Assembly: GCF_000184745.1 (NCBI RefSeq)
Contig: NC_014931.1
Location: 248,001-312,000 of the forward strand
DNA length: 64,000 nt
Source of the DNA: Variovorax paradoxus EPS
GTDB taxonomy: Bacteria; Pseudomonadota; Gammaproteobacteria; Burkholderiales; Burkholderiaceae_C
Direction: 5' to 3'
How positions within the stretch are numbered: position 1 is the first letter of the stretch; each line of letters starts with the position of its first letter. The notes under the pieces were generated by a model. The model did not search any database, had not been told where the DNA came from, and worked only from the letters and a program-made list of their open reading frames with translations. Below are positions 42,089 to 51,406 of this stretch, in pieces. Position numbers and translations under genes: made by a program.

Positions 42089-42918
42089 AAGTCACGCAAG
42101 ACATCGTCATCAACGGCCCGGTGTACGCCGACGTGCCCAAGCCGGTCTTCAAGCCCGGCCCGGCCGGCACGCACATCACCATCCGCGGCCTCACCAAGTA
42201 CTTCGCGGGCTGGCCGCTGTACGAGAACTTTGACCTCGACATTCCCAAGCACAAGATCGTCTCGGTGTTCGGACCCAACGGCTGCGGAAAGTCCACGCTC
42301 ATCAACATGATCGCGGGGCTCGTTCCCATCGACGCGGGCGAGATCCTGTTCGATGGCAAGCAGCGCAAGGACACCAAGATCGGCTACGTGTTCCAGAACT
42401 ACCGCGAGGCGATGTTCCCGTGGATGCGCACCATCGACAACATCGCCTATCCGCTGAAGCTCGAAGGGCGCAGCAAGGCCGAGGTCGATCGGCGCATGGA
42501 AGAACTCGTCGCATCGTTCGATGTGAAGTTCGACCTCAAGCGCTTTCCGTATGAGCTCTCGGGCGGCCAGCAGCAGACCGCATCGATCATGCGGGCCCTC
42601 GCCCCCAACCCCGAGGTGCTGTTCCTCGACGAACCCTTCTCCGCGCTCGACTTCGAGATGACGCTCTTCATCCGCGAGAAGCTGCAGGAGGTGTTCATGC
42701 AGACCGGCACCACGATGCTCCTGGTGTCGCACGATCTCGAAGAGGCCGTGTACCTCGCCGACGAGGTGTTGCTGCTGACCAAGCGGCCCACCAAGGTGGC
42801 CGAGATCCTGCGCTACGGCGATGCGCGCCCGCGCACCGTCGAGACGCTGAGCACCGAGAGCTTCGTCGCGACGAAGAAGCTCAGCCTCGACATCTTCCAG
42901 CGCGAGGTGCGCCGATGA
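42085..42918 (+). CDS. ABC transporter ATP-binding protein, SsuB/NrtD-like
   Basis: A 277-residue ATPase. A 30-residue N-terminal extension ([20 protein letters not shown]) precedes the nucleotide-binding domain. Walker A is GPNGCGKST (63-71), signature [17 protein letters not shown], Walker [14 protein letters not shown] and H-loop [17 protein letters not shown]. It energises uptake through the adjacent permease. Its stop overlaps the AtzH-like gene start by 4 bp. Confidence 0.94.
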   Translation: MKVTQDIVINGPVYADVPKPVFKPGPAGTHITIRGLTKYFAGWPLYENFDLDIPKHKIVSVFGPNGCGKSTLINMIAGLVPIDAGEILFDGKQRKDTKIGYVFQNYREAMFPWMRTIDNIAYPLKLEGRSKAEVDRRMEELVASFDVKFDLKRFPYELSGGQQQTASIMRALAPNPEVLFLDEPFSALDFEMTLFIREKLQEVFMQTGTTMLLVSHDLEEAVYLADEVLLLTKRPTKVAEILRYGDARPRTVETLSTESFVATKKLSLDIFQREVRR

Positions 42919-43295
42919 CATTGGAAATCAATATCCCCGAGGTGCACGCCGAAGTCAGCGCCGTGTTCGCGCGCTACGAAGAAGCCCTCGTGACCAACCA
43001 GCGCGCCGTGCTCGACGAGCTGTTCTGGAACAGCCCGCACACGCTGCGCTACGGCTTCTCCGAGAACCACTACGGCCACGCCGACATCAGCGCCTTCCGT
43101 GCATCGCTGCCGGTGCAGAGCCCGCCGCGCGAGCTGCTGCGCACCGTCATCACCACCTACGGGCACTACTTCGCGACGGCGAACGTCGAGTTCCGGCGCG
43201 AAGGCAGCCGCGAGATCGGCCGCCAGAGCCAGACCTGGATCCGCACCGCCGACGGCTGGCGCGTGGCCGCCGCGCACGTGAGCCTGCCCGTCTGA
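42915..43295 (+). CDS. AtzH-like (DUF3225) NTF2-fold protein
   Basis: A 126-residue cytoplasmic protein with an NTF2/SnoaL-like fold: [35 protein letters not shown] at the N-terminus and [22 protein letters not shown] at the C-terminus match the AtzH family. AtzH of the cyanuric acid pathway deamidates 1,3-dicarboxyurea to allophanate. It is the last gene of the atzF-transporter operon (ATGA overlap). The enzymes that normally produce its substrate (AtzD, AtzE, AtzG) are not in this window, so its substrate here is uncertain. Confidence 0.8.
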   Translation: MTLEINIPEVHAEVSAVFARYEEALVTNQRAVLDELFWNSPHTLRYGFSENHYGHADISAFRASLPVQSPPRELLRTVITTYGHYFATANVEFRREGSREIGRQSQTWIRTADGWRVAAAHVSLPV

Positions 43296-43300
43296 ACGGA

Positions 43301-43316
43301 CGGCACATTTTTTGCA
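43301..43316 (+). promoter_or_regulatory. Predicted sigma-54 (RpoN) promoter of the BMP transporter operon
   Basis: CGGCAC-N5-TTGCA: GG at 43302-43303 and GC at 43314-43315 with exactly 10 nt between, the same spacing and nearly the same bases as the promoter at 38468. A run of six T lies between the elements. Transcription would start near 43327, 18 bp before the BMP receptor ATG. It begins 6 bp after the AtzH-like stop, so the second operon has its own start within the same island. Confidence 0.78.
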
Positions 43317-43344
43317 CTTCATCCTCACCCCTCGAAAGAACGCC

Positions 43345-44463
43345 ATGACAACCCCACTCAATCGTCGCGATTCCCTCAAGTCCCTGGCCGCGCTCGGCGC
43401 CGCCGGCACCCTCGGAGGCTGGAGCGCCCTCGCCAGCGCACAAGCCAAGCCGCTTACCGTCGGCGTGATCTACGTCGGCGCGCGCGACGACTACGGCTAC
43501 AACCAGGCGCACGCCATGGCCGCCGCCGAAATCAAGAAGCTGCCCGGCATCAAGGTGGTCGAGGAAGAAAACGTGCCCGAGACCGCCGCCGTGCAGAAGA
43601 CCATGGCCGGCATGATTTCGCAGGACGGCGCCAAACTCCTGTTCCCGACCTCGTTCGGCTACTTCGATCCGCACATCCTGGCCGTGGCGCCCAAGTACCC
43701 CGACGTGCGCTTCTCGCACTGCGGCGGCCTCTGGACCGAAGGCAAGCACCCGAAGAACGCGGGCAGCTTCTTCGGCTACATCGACGAGTGCCAGTTCCTG
43801 AACGGCGTGATCGCCGCGCACATGACCAAGAGCAACAAGATCGCCTTCGTTGCCGCCAAGCCGATTCCGCAGGTGCTGCGCAACATCAACGCCTTCACGC
43901 TCGGCGCGCGCTCGGTCAAGCCGAACATCACCTGCAGCGTGATCTTCACCGGCGACTGGTCTATGGCCGTGAAGGAGGCCGAGGCCACCAACAGCCTGGC
44001 CGACCAGGGCTGCGACGTGTTCACCATGCACGTCGACGGCCCCAAGGTGGTGGTCGAGACAGCAGCCAAACGCGGCAAGATGGTCTGCGGCTACCACGCG
44101 AGCCAGGCCAAGCTCGCGCCCAATGCGTACCTCACCGGCGCCGAGTGGAACTGGCTCACCGCCTACAAGACCGCCATCGAGGCTGCGCAAGCCGGCAAGC
44201 CGCATCCCAACTTCCTGCGGGGCGGCCTGAAGGAGGGCTACGTGAAGATGTCCGCCTATGGCCCGATGGTGCCGGACGCCGCGAAGAAGCAGGCCGACGA
44301 CATCAAGGCCAAGATGATTGCGGGCACCTTCGACATCTTCAAGGACGGCATCAAGGACAACAAGGGCGCGGTCGTGGTGCCGGCCGGCAAGGTGCTGAAG
44401 CAGACGGACCTCGAACTTGAAAAGATGAACTATCTCGTCGAAGGCGTCATCGGCCAGGCCTGA
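43345..44463 (+). CDS. BMP family ABC transporter substrate-binding protein
   Basis: A 372-residue receptor starting MTTPLNRRDSLKSLAALGAAG, a Tat-like signal cleaved near ASA-QAK. Mature blocks KPLTVGVIYVGARDDYGYNQAHAMAAAEI and FFGYIDECQFLNGVIAAHMTKSNKIAFVAAKP belong to the basic-membrane-protein (PnrA/BMP) family, known for purine nucleoside and nucleobase uptake. In this operon the ligand is more likely a nitrogen-rich small molecule such as a ureide, biuret-like compound or nucleobase. It is the first gene after the second sigma-54 promoter, with GAAAG as ribosome-binding site. Confidence 0.92.
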   Translation: MTTPLNRRDSLKSLAALGAAGTLGGWSALASAQAKPLTVGVIYVGARDDYGYNQAHAMAAAEIKKLPGIKVVEEENVPETAAVQKTMAGMISQDGAKLLFPTSFGYFDPHILAVAPKYPDVRFSHCGGLWTEGKHPKNAGSFFGYIDECQFLNGVIAAHMTKSNKIAFVAAKPIPQVLRNINAFTLGARSVKPNITCSVIFTGDWSMAVKEAEATNSLADQGCDVFTMHVDGPKVVVETAAKRGKMVCGYHASQAKLAPNAYLTGAEWNWLTAYKTAIEAAQAGKPHPNFLRGGLKEGYVKMSAYGPMVPDAAKKQADDIKAKMIAGTFDIFKDGIKDNKGAVVVPAGKVLKQTDLELEKMNYLVEGVIGQA

Positions 44464-44474
44464 GTTCCGAGTTC

Positions 44475-45566
44475 ATGCCCATGCCCATGCCCATGCCTTC
44501 GCCCATGCGCAGCGCGCTCAAGGAATTCGCCCTGCCGGTGTTCGCCATCGCGGCGGCGCTGTTGCTGTTCGGCGTGCTCGTGGCCTTCGCCGGCGTCGAT
44601 CCGGTGGAGGTGTGGGCAACCCTCTTCAAGGGCGCGTTCGGCGACTGGTTCTCGTGGCAGAACACCTTGCAGCGCGCCGCACCGCTGATGCTCACCGCGC
44701 TGTGCGTGGCACTGCCGGCGCGTGCGGGGTTGATCGTCATCGGCGGCGAAGGCGCGCTGGTGCTGGGCGGGCTGGCCTGTGCGGCGCTCGCGCATGCGGT
44801 GCCGCTGCCCGGCAATGTCGTGGGCACGGCGATCGTTTGCGTCGCGGGTGCGCTCGCCGGTGCGCTGTGGATCGTGCTCGCGGGCTGGCTGCGCCAGTAC
44901 CGAGGCATCAACGAAACCATCAGCAGCCTGCTGCTGGCCTACATCGCCATCGGCATCTTCAAGCACCTGGTCGAAGGGCCGCTGCGCGACCCGGCGAGCC
45001 TGAACAAGCCATCGACCTATGCACTGAACGACGGGCTGCTGATCGGCGGCATCGGCGGATCGGATGTGCACTGGGGCCTGGCGATCGGCGTCGTGGCGTG
45101 CCTGGGGCTCGGCTGGTGGCTGCGCGCGACCGCCTCCGGCTTCTCGGTGCGCGTGGTCGGCGGCAATCCGCGCACCGCGCAGCTCGTGGGCCTGCCGGCC
45201 ACGCGGCTCATTCTCGGCAGCTGTGCATTGGGCGGCGCCTGCGCGGGTCTCGCGGGTGCGGTCGAGGTGGCGGCGGTGCACACCAACGCCAACGCCTCGC
45301 TGATTGCGGGGTACGGCTACGCGGGCATCCTCGTGTCGTTCATCGCGCGGCACAACCCGGTGGCCATCGTGCCGGTGGCAATTTTGTTCGGCGGCTTCGG
45401 TGCGGCGGGCAGCCTGCTGCAGCGGCGGCTCGGGTTGCCCGATGCGTCGGTGCTGGTGCTGCAGGGCATCGCGTTCGTGCTGATCCTTGCGAGCGAGGGC
45501 CTGCGCATGATCGACTGGAAGGCGCTGCGTGCGCGCCTGTTCCGCGCTTCGGGGAGCCCGGCATGA
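44475..45566 (+). CDS. ABC transporter permease, BMP/nucleoside type (first subunit)
   Basis: A 363-residue permease with about ten helices, resembling the larger membrane subunit of BMP-family importers (YufP/RbsC-like). LQRAAPLMLTALCVALPARAGLIVIGGEGAL and YRGINETISSLLLAYIAIGIF are family signatures. The start lies in an ATGCCC repeat giving MPMPMPMPSPM, so at least four consecutive in-frame ATG codons (44475, 44481, 44487 and later) are possible initiation sites. It is separated from the second permease by a 148-bp repeat-bearing gap. Confidence 0.9.
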   Translation: MPMPMPMPSPMRSALKEFALPVFAIAAALLLFGVLVAFAGVDPVEVWATLFKGAFGDWFSWQNTLQRAAPLMLTALCVALPARAGLIVIGGEGALVLGGLACAALAHAVPLPGNVVGTAIVCVAGALAGALWIVLAGWLRQYRGINETISSLLLAYIAIGIFKHLVEGPLRDPASLNKPSTYALNDGLLIGGIGGSDVHWGLAIGVVACLGLGWWLRATASGFSVRVVGGNPRTAQLVGLPATRLILGSCALGGACAGLAGAVEVAAVHTNANASLIAGYGYAGILVSFIARHNPVAIVPVAILFGGFGAAGSLLQRRLGLPDASVLVLQGIAFVLILASEGLRMIDWKALRARLFRASGSPA

Positions 45567-45579
45567 CCGCCCTTTTCAT

Positions 45580-45694
45580 GCTCCCTCCCCTTCCGGGGGA
45601 GGGCTGGGGTGGGGGCACGACGGCGCTCACTCAACCACGGCGCTTGATCAAGGGCCTGCCCCCATCCCAGCCTTCCCCCGGAAGGGGAAGGAGC
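45580..45694. repeat. GC-rich inverted-repeat element inside the BMP operon
   Basis: The left arm (45580-45616, CTCCCTCCCCTTCCGGGGG...) and right arm (about 45657-45694) are inverted near-copies, and each arm is a small hairpin in itself (CCCTCCCC-TTCC-GGGGGAGGG on the left). The 40-bp centre is unrelated. It lies between two permease genes of one operon and resembles the element at 38310. Elements of this kind can stabilise upstream mRNA or lower downstream expression. Confidence 0.8.
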
Positions 45695-45714
45695 AAGAAC
45701 GGGGAGGTTGCCGC

Positions 45715-46638
45715 ATGACCGCCGATCAATGGATTGCTCTTGTGGCCGGCATCGTCGGCGGCGCGCTGCGCGTGGGTGCACCTTTTCTTTTCGTGAGCCT
45801 CGGCGAATGCCTCACCGAGAAATCGGGCCGCATCAACCTCGGTCTCGAAGGCGTGCTGGTGCTGTCGGCGATGGCGGCGTTCGGCGGCGCCTACCTCACC
45901 GACTCGGCCTGGCTCGGCGTGCTGATCGGCGCGATGGCCGGGGCCGTGCTCGCGTTGTTGCACGGCCTTCTGTGTTCGCTCGATCGCGTGAACGACGTGG
46001 CGACGGGCATCGCGCTGATGCTGCTCGGCACGGGCCTCGCGTTCTATCTCGGCAAACCGCTGATCCAGCCGCAGGCGCCACAGATTCCCGCGATACCGCT
46101 GGGCTTCTGGAGCGACAACACGGTGGTGCGCTCGGCGCTGCAGCTCAATGCGCTGGTGCCCATCGGCGTCGCGCTGGCGGTGCTGCTCTGGTGGGGCTTT
46201 GCACGCACACGCGCGGGCTTGCTGGTGCGCATGGCCGGCGATTCGGCGCAGGCCACTCGCGCGCTCGGCTACTCGGTCTCGGGCCTGCGCATCGCGGCGA
46301 CCACGGCGGGCGGCTTCATCGCCGGGCTCGGCGGCGCATCGCTCACGCTGTTCTATCCGGGCAGCTGGAACGAAGGCATCTCCAGCGGCCAGGGCCTGAT
46401 CGCCGTGGCGCTCGTGATCTTCGCGCGCTGGAGCCCGCTGCGCTGCGTGGGCGCGGCCTTTCTCTTCGGCGGTGCGGGCGCCATCGGGCCCGCGCTGCAG
46501 TCCATCGGCATCGGTTGGGGCTATCACCTCTTCAACACCGTGCCGTACGTGCTCACGCTGGTGATCCTGGTGCTCACCTGCAAGCCGGGCAGCGCGGCCA
46601 TCGGCAGCCCCGGCGAACTGTCATCGACAAGGAACTGA
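45715..46638 (+). CDS. ABC transporter permease, BMP/nucleoside type (second subunit)
   Basis: A 307-residue permease of the YufQ/BMP type. [30 protein letters not shown] is the conserved first block and [28 protein letters not shown] the substrate-region block. The start [13 protein letters not shown] is chosen because the longer frame runs back into the repeat element. It forms a heterodimer with the first permease. The formamidase-like gene follows by 5 bp. Confidence 0.92.
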   Translation: MTADQWIALVAGIVGGALRVGAPFLFVSLGECLTEKSGRINLGLEGVLVLSAMAAFGGAYLTDSAWLGVLIGAMAGAVLALLHGLLCSLDRVNDVATGIALMLLGTGLAFYLGKPLIQPQAPQIPAIPLGFWSDNTVVRSALQLNALVPIGVALAVLLWWGFARTRAGLLVRMAGDSAQATRALGYSVSGLRIAATTAGGFIAGLGGASLTLFYPGSWNEGISSGQGLIAVALVIFARWSPLRCVGAAFLFGGAGAIGPALQSIGIGWGYHLFNTVPYVLTLVILVLTCKPGSAAIGSPGELSSTRN

Positions 46639-46643
46639 ACACC

Positions 46644-47636
46644 ATGAGCGGTCTGGGTGGCCTCAACAAATCGGCGCATGGCGTCGTCGTCGGGCTGGTG
46701 CAACTGCAGTTGCCGAACGTGAAGACGCCGGCCGACCTTGCCGCGCAGACGCAGCGCATCTGCGACATGGTGGGAAAGGCGCGCCGCAACCAGTCGACGA
46801 TGGACCTCGTGGTGTTTCCCGAGTACGCGCTGCACGGCCTCTCGATGGACACCAACCCCGAGATCATGTGCACGCTCGACGGCCCCGAAGTGGCGGCCTT
46901 CAAGCGCGCGTGCATCGAGCACCGCATCTGGGGCTGCTTCTCGATCATGGAGGCCAACCCCGGCGGCAACCCCTACAACAGCGGGCTCGTCATCGACGAC
47001 CAGGGCGAGATCAAGCTCTACTACCGCAAGCTGCACCCGTGGGTGCCGGTCGAACCGTGGGAGCCCGGCAACCTCGGCATTCCGGTGTGCGACGGACCCA
47101 ACGGCAGCAAGCTCGCACTGATCATCTGCCACGACGGCATGTTCCCCGAGATGGCGCGCGAGGCCGCATACAAGGGCGCCGACATCATCCTGCGCACAGC
47201 GGGCTATACCGCGCCGATCCGCCATGCGTGGAAGATCACCAACCAGGCCAACGCCTTCTGCAATCTCGCCTACACAGCGAGCGTGTGCCTGTGCGGCAGC
47301 GACGGCAGCTTCGACTCGATGGGCGAGGGCATGTTCTGCAACTTCGACGGCACGGTGCTGGTCGAGGGCGGCGGCCGGGTCGACGAGATCATCACCGCCG
47401 AACTGCGGCCCGACCTCGTGCGCGAGGCGCGCACCGGCTGGGGCGTGGAAAACAACATCTACCAGCTCTACCACCGCGGCTACGTCGCGGTGAAGGGCGG
47501 CGCGCAGGACTGCCCCTACACCTACATGCACGACATGGCTGCCGGCACCTACAGGCTGCCGTGGAGCGCCGACGTGAAGGTGACCGACGGCACCTCCTGC
47601 GGCTTCGCGCCGCCGGAACGCAACTACCAAGGATGA
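46644..47636 (+). CDS. Formamidase/aliphatic amidase, nitrilase superfamily (AmiF-like)
   Basis: A 330-residue cytoplasmic hydrolase with the nitrilase triad E60 ([11 protein letters not shown]), K129 (YYRKLHPW) and C162 ([10 protein letters not shown]). Length and blocks such as [22 protein letters not shown] and [16 protein letters not shown] match the Helicobacter AmiF formamidase closely. It would release ammonia from formamide or another short amide. AAGGAA lies before the ATG and its stop overlaps the next start. Discrimination between AmiE- and AmiF-type specificity is not possible by eye, so no symbol is given. Confidence 0.88.
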   Translation: MSGLGGLNKSAHGVVVGLVQLQLPNVKTPADLAAQTQRICDMVGKARRNQSTMDLVVFPEYALHGLSMDTNPEIMCTLDGPEVAAFKRACIEHRIWGCFSIMEANPGGNPYNSGLVIDDQGEIKLYYRKLHPWVPVEPWEPGNLGIPVCDGPNGSKLALIICHDGMFPEMAREAAYKGADIILRTAGYTAPIRHAWKITNQANAFCNLAYTASVCLCGSDGSFDSMGEGMFCNFDGTVLVEGGGRVDEIITAELRPDLVREARTGWGVENNIYQLYHRGYVAVKGGAQDCPYTYMHDMAAGTYRLPWSADVKVTDGTSCGFAPPERNYQG

Positions 47637-48358
47637 GCATCGACATGACCACAGCAGCAGCAACCACCGCCGAACGCCATGTGGCCGCCGAGCCCTACGC
47701 CTGGCCCTACAACGGCGACCTGCGACCCGAGAACACCGCGCTGATCGTCATTGACATGCAGACCGACTTCTGCGGCAAGGGCGGCTACGTCGACGTGATG
47801 GGCTACGACCTCTCGCTGGTGCAGGCGCCGATCCAGCCGATAGCGCGCACGCTCGCCGCGCTGCGGCCGCTGGGCTTTCACATCATCCACACGCGCGAAG
47901 GCCACCGGCCCGACCTCGCGGATCTGCCGGCCAACAAGCGCTGGCGCTCGCGGCAGATCGGCGCCAACGGCGTAGGCATCGGCGACGACGGCCCGTGCGG
48001 CCGCATCCTCGTGCGCGGCGAGCCGGGCTGGGAACTCATTCCCGAACTCGCGCCGCTGCCCGGCGAGGTGGTGATCGACAAGCCCGGCAAGGGCTCGTTC
48101 TATGCCACCGACCTGGAGCTGATCTTGCGGACCCGCGGCATCGAGAACCTGATCCTCGCGGGCATCACGACCGACGTGTGCGTGCACACCACGATGCGCG
48201 ATGCGAACGACCGCGGCTTCGAATGTTTGCTGCTGTCGGACTGCACGGCCGCCACCGACCACGGCAATCACCTCGCGGCGCTGAAGATGATCACGATGCA
48301 GGGCGGCGTGTTCGGCGCGCACACGACCTCGCAGCAGCTGCTGGCCGCGCTGGGCTGA
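47633..48358 (+). CDS. biuH: Biuret hydrolase-like isochorismatase-family cysteine hydrolase
   Basis: A 241-residue isochorismatase-like hydrolase. The catalytic triad is D41 (IVIDMQTDF), K150 ([10 protein letters not shown]) and C183 (TTDVCVHTT). The N-terminal [31 protein letters not shown] and [21 protein letters not shown] follow the biuret hydrolase (BiuH) pattern, to my recollection almost residue by residue. BiuH converts biuret to allophanate and ammonia, exactly the substrate of AtzF in the preceding operon. The start overlaps the formamidase stop (ATGA); a second ATG four codons on has the better-spaced GGATGAG. The symbol rests on remembered similarity, not on a search. Confidence 0.82.
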   Translation: MSIDMTTAAATTAERHVAAEPYAWPYNGDLRPENTALIVIDMQTDFCGKGGYVDVMGYDLSLVQAPIQPIARTLAALRPLGFHIIHTREGHRPDLADLPANKRWRSRQIGANGVGIGDDGPCGRILVRGEPGWELIPELAPLPGEVVIDKPGKGSFYATDLELILRTRGIENLILAGITTDVCVHTTMRDANDRGFECLLLSDCTAATDHGNHLAALKMITMQGGVFGAHTTSQQLLAALG

Positions 48359-48365
48359 TGCGGGC

Positions 48366-49940
48366 ATGAGCGCCGTTCCTCACGCCATCGGCGCACTGCC
48401 CGCGGGCAGCGGCGCACTCGCGCTCGACACCTACGAGTTGACCAAGCGCTTCGGCGCCTTCACCGCGATGGACCGCGTGACGATGCGCGTCGAACCCGGC
48501 ACGGTGCATGCGCTGCTTGGCGAGAACGGCGCGGGCAAGAGCACGCTGGTGAAATGCGTGGCCGGTTTCCAGCGCGCGGAGGAGGGCAGCATCCTGATCG
48601 ACGGGCGCGAGCAGGACATCGCCAACCCCATCGTCGCGCGCGCGCTGGGCATCGGCATGGTCTACCAACACTTCACGCTGGCGCCGGGCATGACTGTCGC
48701 CGAGAACCTGCTGCTGGCCGGCGGCAAGACGCCCGCGCTGATCGACTGGAAGACCAAGCGCGCGGAGCTGAAGGCGTTTCTCGCAACCACGCCCTTCAGC
48801 CTCGACCTCGATGTGCGGCCTTCGGAGCTTGCAGCGGGCGAGAAGCAGAAGCTCGAACTGTTGAAGCAGCTGTACCTGAAGCCGCGCCTCCTGATCCTCG
48901 ACGAGCCCACCTCGGTGCTCACGCCGCAGGAGGCCGACGAGGTGCTGGGCCATGTGCGCGAGTTCGCGCGCAGCGGGCTGTGCACCGTGCTCATCATCAC
49001 GCACAAGTTTCGCGAAGTGATGGCGTATGCGGACAGCGTGACGGTGCTGCGCAGGGGCAAAGCCGTGCATCACTGCCGCGTGGCCGACACGAGCCCGGCG
49101 CAATTGGCGCAGGCCATGATGGGTGGCGAAGATGCGGCGGTTGCCACGCCGGCTTCATCGCCTGCCATCAGGAAGCCCGTGGCCGATGCGGCGCCCATCG
49201 CGTTGAAGGTCGAAGGCCTAAAGGCGCAAGGCGACCGCGGCACGCTCGCGCTGCATGACCTGAGCCTGGCCGTGCGCGCGGGAGAAATACTCGGCGTGGC
49301 GGGCGTCTCCGGCAACGGACAACGCGAACTGGTCGAGGCCCTGGTCGGGCAGCGCCCGCGGCTGGCCGGCCGCGTGAGCGTGATGGGCCAGCCGTACAAC
49401 GCGCGCCGCGCCGAGAACCGCAGCCTCAAGGTTCGCAGCCTTCCCGAGGAGCCGCTGCGCAACGCCTGCGTGGGCGACCTCAGCGTGGCGGAGAACATGG
49501 CGCTGCGCGATTTCGACAGGCCGCCCTTGTCGCGCGGCGGCGTGCTGAACTTTCCGTACTGGCGCAGCCGCGCACGCGAATGGATCGCCGAGTACGGCGT
49601 CAAGACGCAGGGCGAGGGCGCGCCGATCCGCAGTCTTTCGGGCGGCAACGTGCAGCGCGCGGTGCTCGCGCGCGAGCTGGCCGGCGACATCAACGTGCTG
49701 ATCGCGGCGAACCCGGTGTTCGGCCTCGACTTCGCCGCCGTCGCGGAGATTCACGAACGCATCGTGCAGGTGCGCGAGAAGGGCGGGGCGGTTTTGTTGA
49801 TCAGCGAAGACCTCGACGAGCTGCTCGAGCTGGCCGACCGCATCGTGGTGATGAGCGAAGGGCAGATCGTGTTCGAGACTTCTGCCGCGGGTGCGGAGCG
49901 CCACGTCATCGGCGCGCACATGGGCGGCGGACACCACTGA
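48366..49940 (+). CDS. ABC transporter ATP-binding protein, BMP/nucleoside type (double NBD)
   Basis: A 524-residue protein with two fused nucleotide-binding domains. NBD1 has Walker [10 protein letters not shown] (52-60), Walker [14 protein letters not shown] and an atypical signature [12 protein letters not shown]2 has a degenerate P-loop GVSGNGQRE, signature [15 protein letters not shown] and a changed Walker B ([10 protein letters not shown], lacking the usual catalytic Glu). This asymmetry is normal for the sugar/BMP subfamily. It completes the transporter whose receptor and permeases lie upstream, although two hydrolase genes are inserted between. Confidence 0.93.
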   Translation: MSAVPHAIGALPAGSGALALDTYELTKRFGAFTAMDRVTMRVEPGTVHALLGENGAGKSTLVKCVAGFQRAEEGSILIDGREQDIANPIVARALGIGMVYQHFTLAPGMTVAENLLLAGGKTPALIDWKTKRAELKAFLATTPFSLDLDVRPSELAAGEKQKLELLKQLYLKPRLLILDEPTSVLTPQEADEVLGHVREFARSGLCTVLIITHKFREVMAYADSVTVLRRGKAVHHCRVADTSPAQLAQAMMGGEDAAVATPASSPAIRKPVADAAPIALKVEGLKAQGDRGTLALHDLSLAVRAGEILGVAGVSGNGQRELVEALVGQRPRLAGRVSVMGQPYNARRAENRSLKVRSLPEEPLRNACVGDLSVAENMALRDFDRPPLSRGGVLNFPYWRSRAREWIAEYGVKTQGEGAPIRSLSGGNVQRAVLARELAGDINVLIAANPVFGLDFAAVAEIHERIVQVREKGGAVLLISEDLDELLELADRIVVMSEGQIVFETSAAGAERHVIGAHMGGGHH

Positions 49941-49951
49941 CCGGAGCCAGC

Positions 49952-50623
49952 ATGCGCATAGAACAAGCCAACCCCTTCGCCTACGAATTCGAGATCAGGA
50001 ACACGGCGCTGGTCCTCATCGACATGCAGCGGGATTTCATCGAGCCCGGCGGCTTCGGCGAAACGCTGGGCAACGACGTATCGCTGCTCGAGGCGATCGT
50101 TCCCGCGACGCAAGCCGCGCTGGCGGCATGGCGCAAGGCCGGTGGCCTGGTGGTCCACACGCGCGAGGCGCACAAGCCGGACCTCTCCGACTGCCCGCCC
50201 GTCAAGCGCAACCGCGGCAACCCGAGCCTGCGCATCGGCGACGAAGGCCCGATGGGACGCATCCTCGTGGCGGGCGAGCCCGGCAACCAGATCATCGATG
50301 GGCTTGCGCCCATCGACGGCGAACTCGTCATCGACAAGCCCGGCAAAGGCATGTTTTACGCGACCGGCCTGCACAAGGTGCTGCAGCAGCGCGGCATCAC
50401 GCACCTGCTGTTCGGCGGCGTCACCACCGAGGTCTGCGTGCAGACCAGCATGCGCGAAGCCAACGACCGCGGCTACGACGGCCTGCTGCTCGAGGACTGC
50501 ACCGAGAGCTACTTCCCGGCGTTCAAGGCAGCCACGCTCGACATGATCCGCGCGCAAGGCGCCATCGTCGGCTGGACCGCGCCGAGCGCGGCGTTGCTCG
50601 CCGCGCTGAGCCACGCGACCTGA
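49952..50623 (+). CDS. Second isochorismatase-like cysteine hydrolase (triuret hydrolase candidate or other ureide amidase)
   Basis: A 223-residue hydrolase with the same triad as the biuret hydrolase-like protein: D24 (VLIDMQRDF), K129 ([15 protein letters not shown]) and C162 (TTEVCVQTS). It shares [12 protein letters not shown] and the [11 protein letters not shown] block but lacks the YAWPYNG N-terminus and differs through residues 80-100 ([16 protein letters not shown]), so it is a paralogue rather than a duplicate. Described relatives include triuret hydrolase (TrtA), biuret hydrolase and ureidoacrylate-type amidases. The pairing with biuH and atzF makes a triuret- or ureide-specific role attractive, but it is inference. 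GGAG precedes the ATG. Confidence 0.85.
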   Translation: MRIEQANPFAYEFEIRNTALVLIDMQRDFIEPGGFGETLGNDVSLLEAIVPATQAALAAWRKAGGLVVHTREAHKPDLSDCPPVKRNRGNPSLRIGDEGPMGRILVAGEPGNQIIDGLAPIDGELVIDKPGKGMFYATGLHKVLQQRGITHLLFGGVTTEVCVQTSMREANDRGYDGLLLEDCTESYFPAFKAATLDMIRAQGAIVGWTAPSAALLAALSHAT

Positions 50624-50651
50624 AGCCGGTGCCAGCGACTACCATCCCCAC

Positions 50652-51398
50652 GTGTCTACCGTCCGACCCCGCCCAGCTCCCTCCGCGCCCGCGCCCGCCG
50701 CCGATACGGCCGTTTTTCGTACACGCGCCGACGAGGTCTACGCGCAGCTCAAGCGCGATGTGGCCGAGTTCATCCTCGTGCCCGGCGACCGCTTCACCGA
50801 GAACGAGATCAGCGACCGGCTCGGCGTCTCGCGCACGCCGGTGCGGCAGGCGCTGTTCCGGTTGCAGCAAGAAGGTTTCGTCGAGGTGCTGTTCCGCAGC
50901 GGATGGCGCGTGCTGCCCTTCGACTTCGACCAGTTCGAGCAGCTCTACGACCTTCGCATGGTGCTGGAGACCACCGCGGTGCACCGCATCTGCGAGGCCG
51001 ACCACCGCGTCGACCGCAGCCTGCTCGACATGCTGGCCGGCATCTGGCTCGTGCCGGTGGCCGAGCGCAGCACCGACACGGCGCAGGTCGCGCAGTGGGA
51101 CGAAGCCTTTCATTGTTCGCTGGTCGCGGCCGCCGGCAATGCCGAGATGGCGCGTGTGCACAGCGACGTGACCGACCGCATCCGCATCATCCGCCGGCTC
51201 GACTTCACGCAGCAGCCGCGCATCGAAGCCACCTACGACGAGCACGCGAAGATCCTGAAAGCGATCCGCGCGAACCGGGGCGATCAGGCCGCGATGCTGC
51301 TGCGCGCACACATCGAGACCAGCCAGGCGGAGGTGCGGAAGATCACGTTGCACCAGGTGCATCTGGCGCGGCATGCGGGGAAGACGGCTCCGCGCTAA
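50652..51398 (+). CDS. GntR family transcriptional regulator, FCD subfamily
   Basis: A 248-residue regulator starting at GTG. After a Pro/Ala-rich 20-residue N-terminus, the winged helix reads YAQLKRDVAEFILVPGDRFTENEISDRLGVSRTPVRQALFRLQQEGFVEVLFRSGW. The C-terminal FCD effector domain contains LYDLRMVLETTAVHRI, WDEAFHCSLVAAAGNAEM and EHAKILKAIRANRGDQAAMLLRAHI, the His/Asp metal-ligand helices of the family. As last gene of the BMP operon it probably regulates the island; the palindrome at 38489 is the best operator candidate. Confidence 0.92.
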   Translation: MSTVRPRPAPSAPAPAADTAVFRTRADEVYAQLKRDVAEFILVPGDRFTENEISDRLGVSRTPVRQALFRLQQEGFVEVLFRSGWRVLPFDFDQFEQLYDLRMVLETTAVHRICEADHRVDRSLLDMLAGIWLVPVAERSTDTAQVAQWDEAFHCSLVAAAGNAEMARVHSDVTDRIRIIRRLDFTQQPRIEATYDEHAKILKAIRANRGDQAAMLLRAHIETSQAEVRKITLHQVHLARHAGKTAPR

Positions 51399-51406
51399 GG
51401 GTTTGC

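Noticed and set aside
45529..45714. N-terminal extension of the second BMP permease
   Set aside because: The frame continues upstream through the GC-rich repeat and the end of the first permease, but family homology begins at 45715 and no signal or helix is encoded before it.
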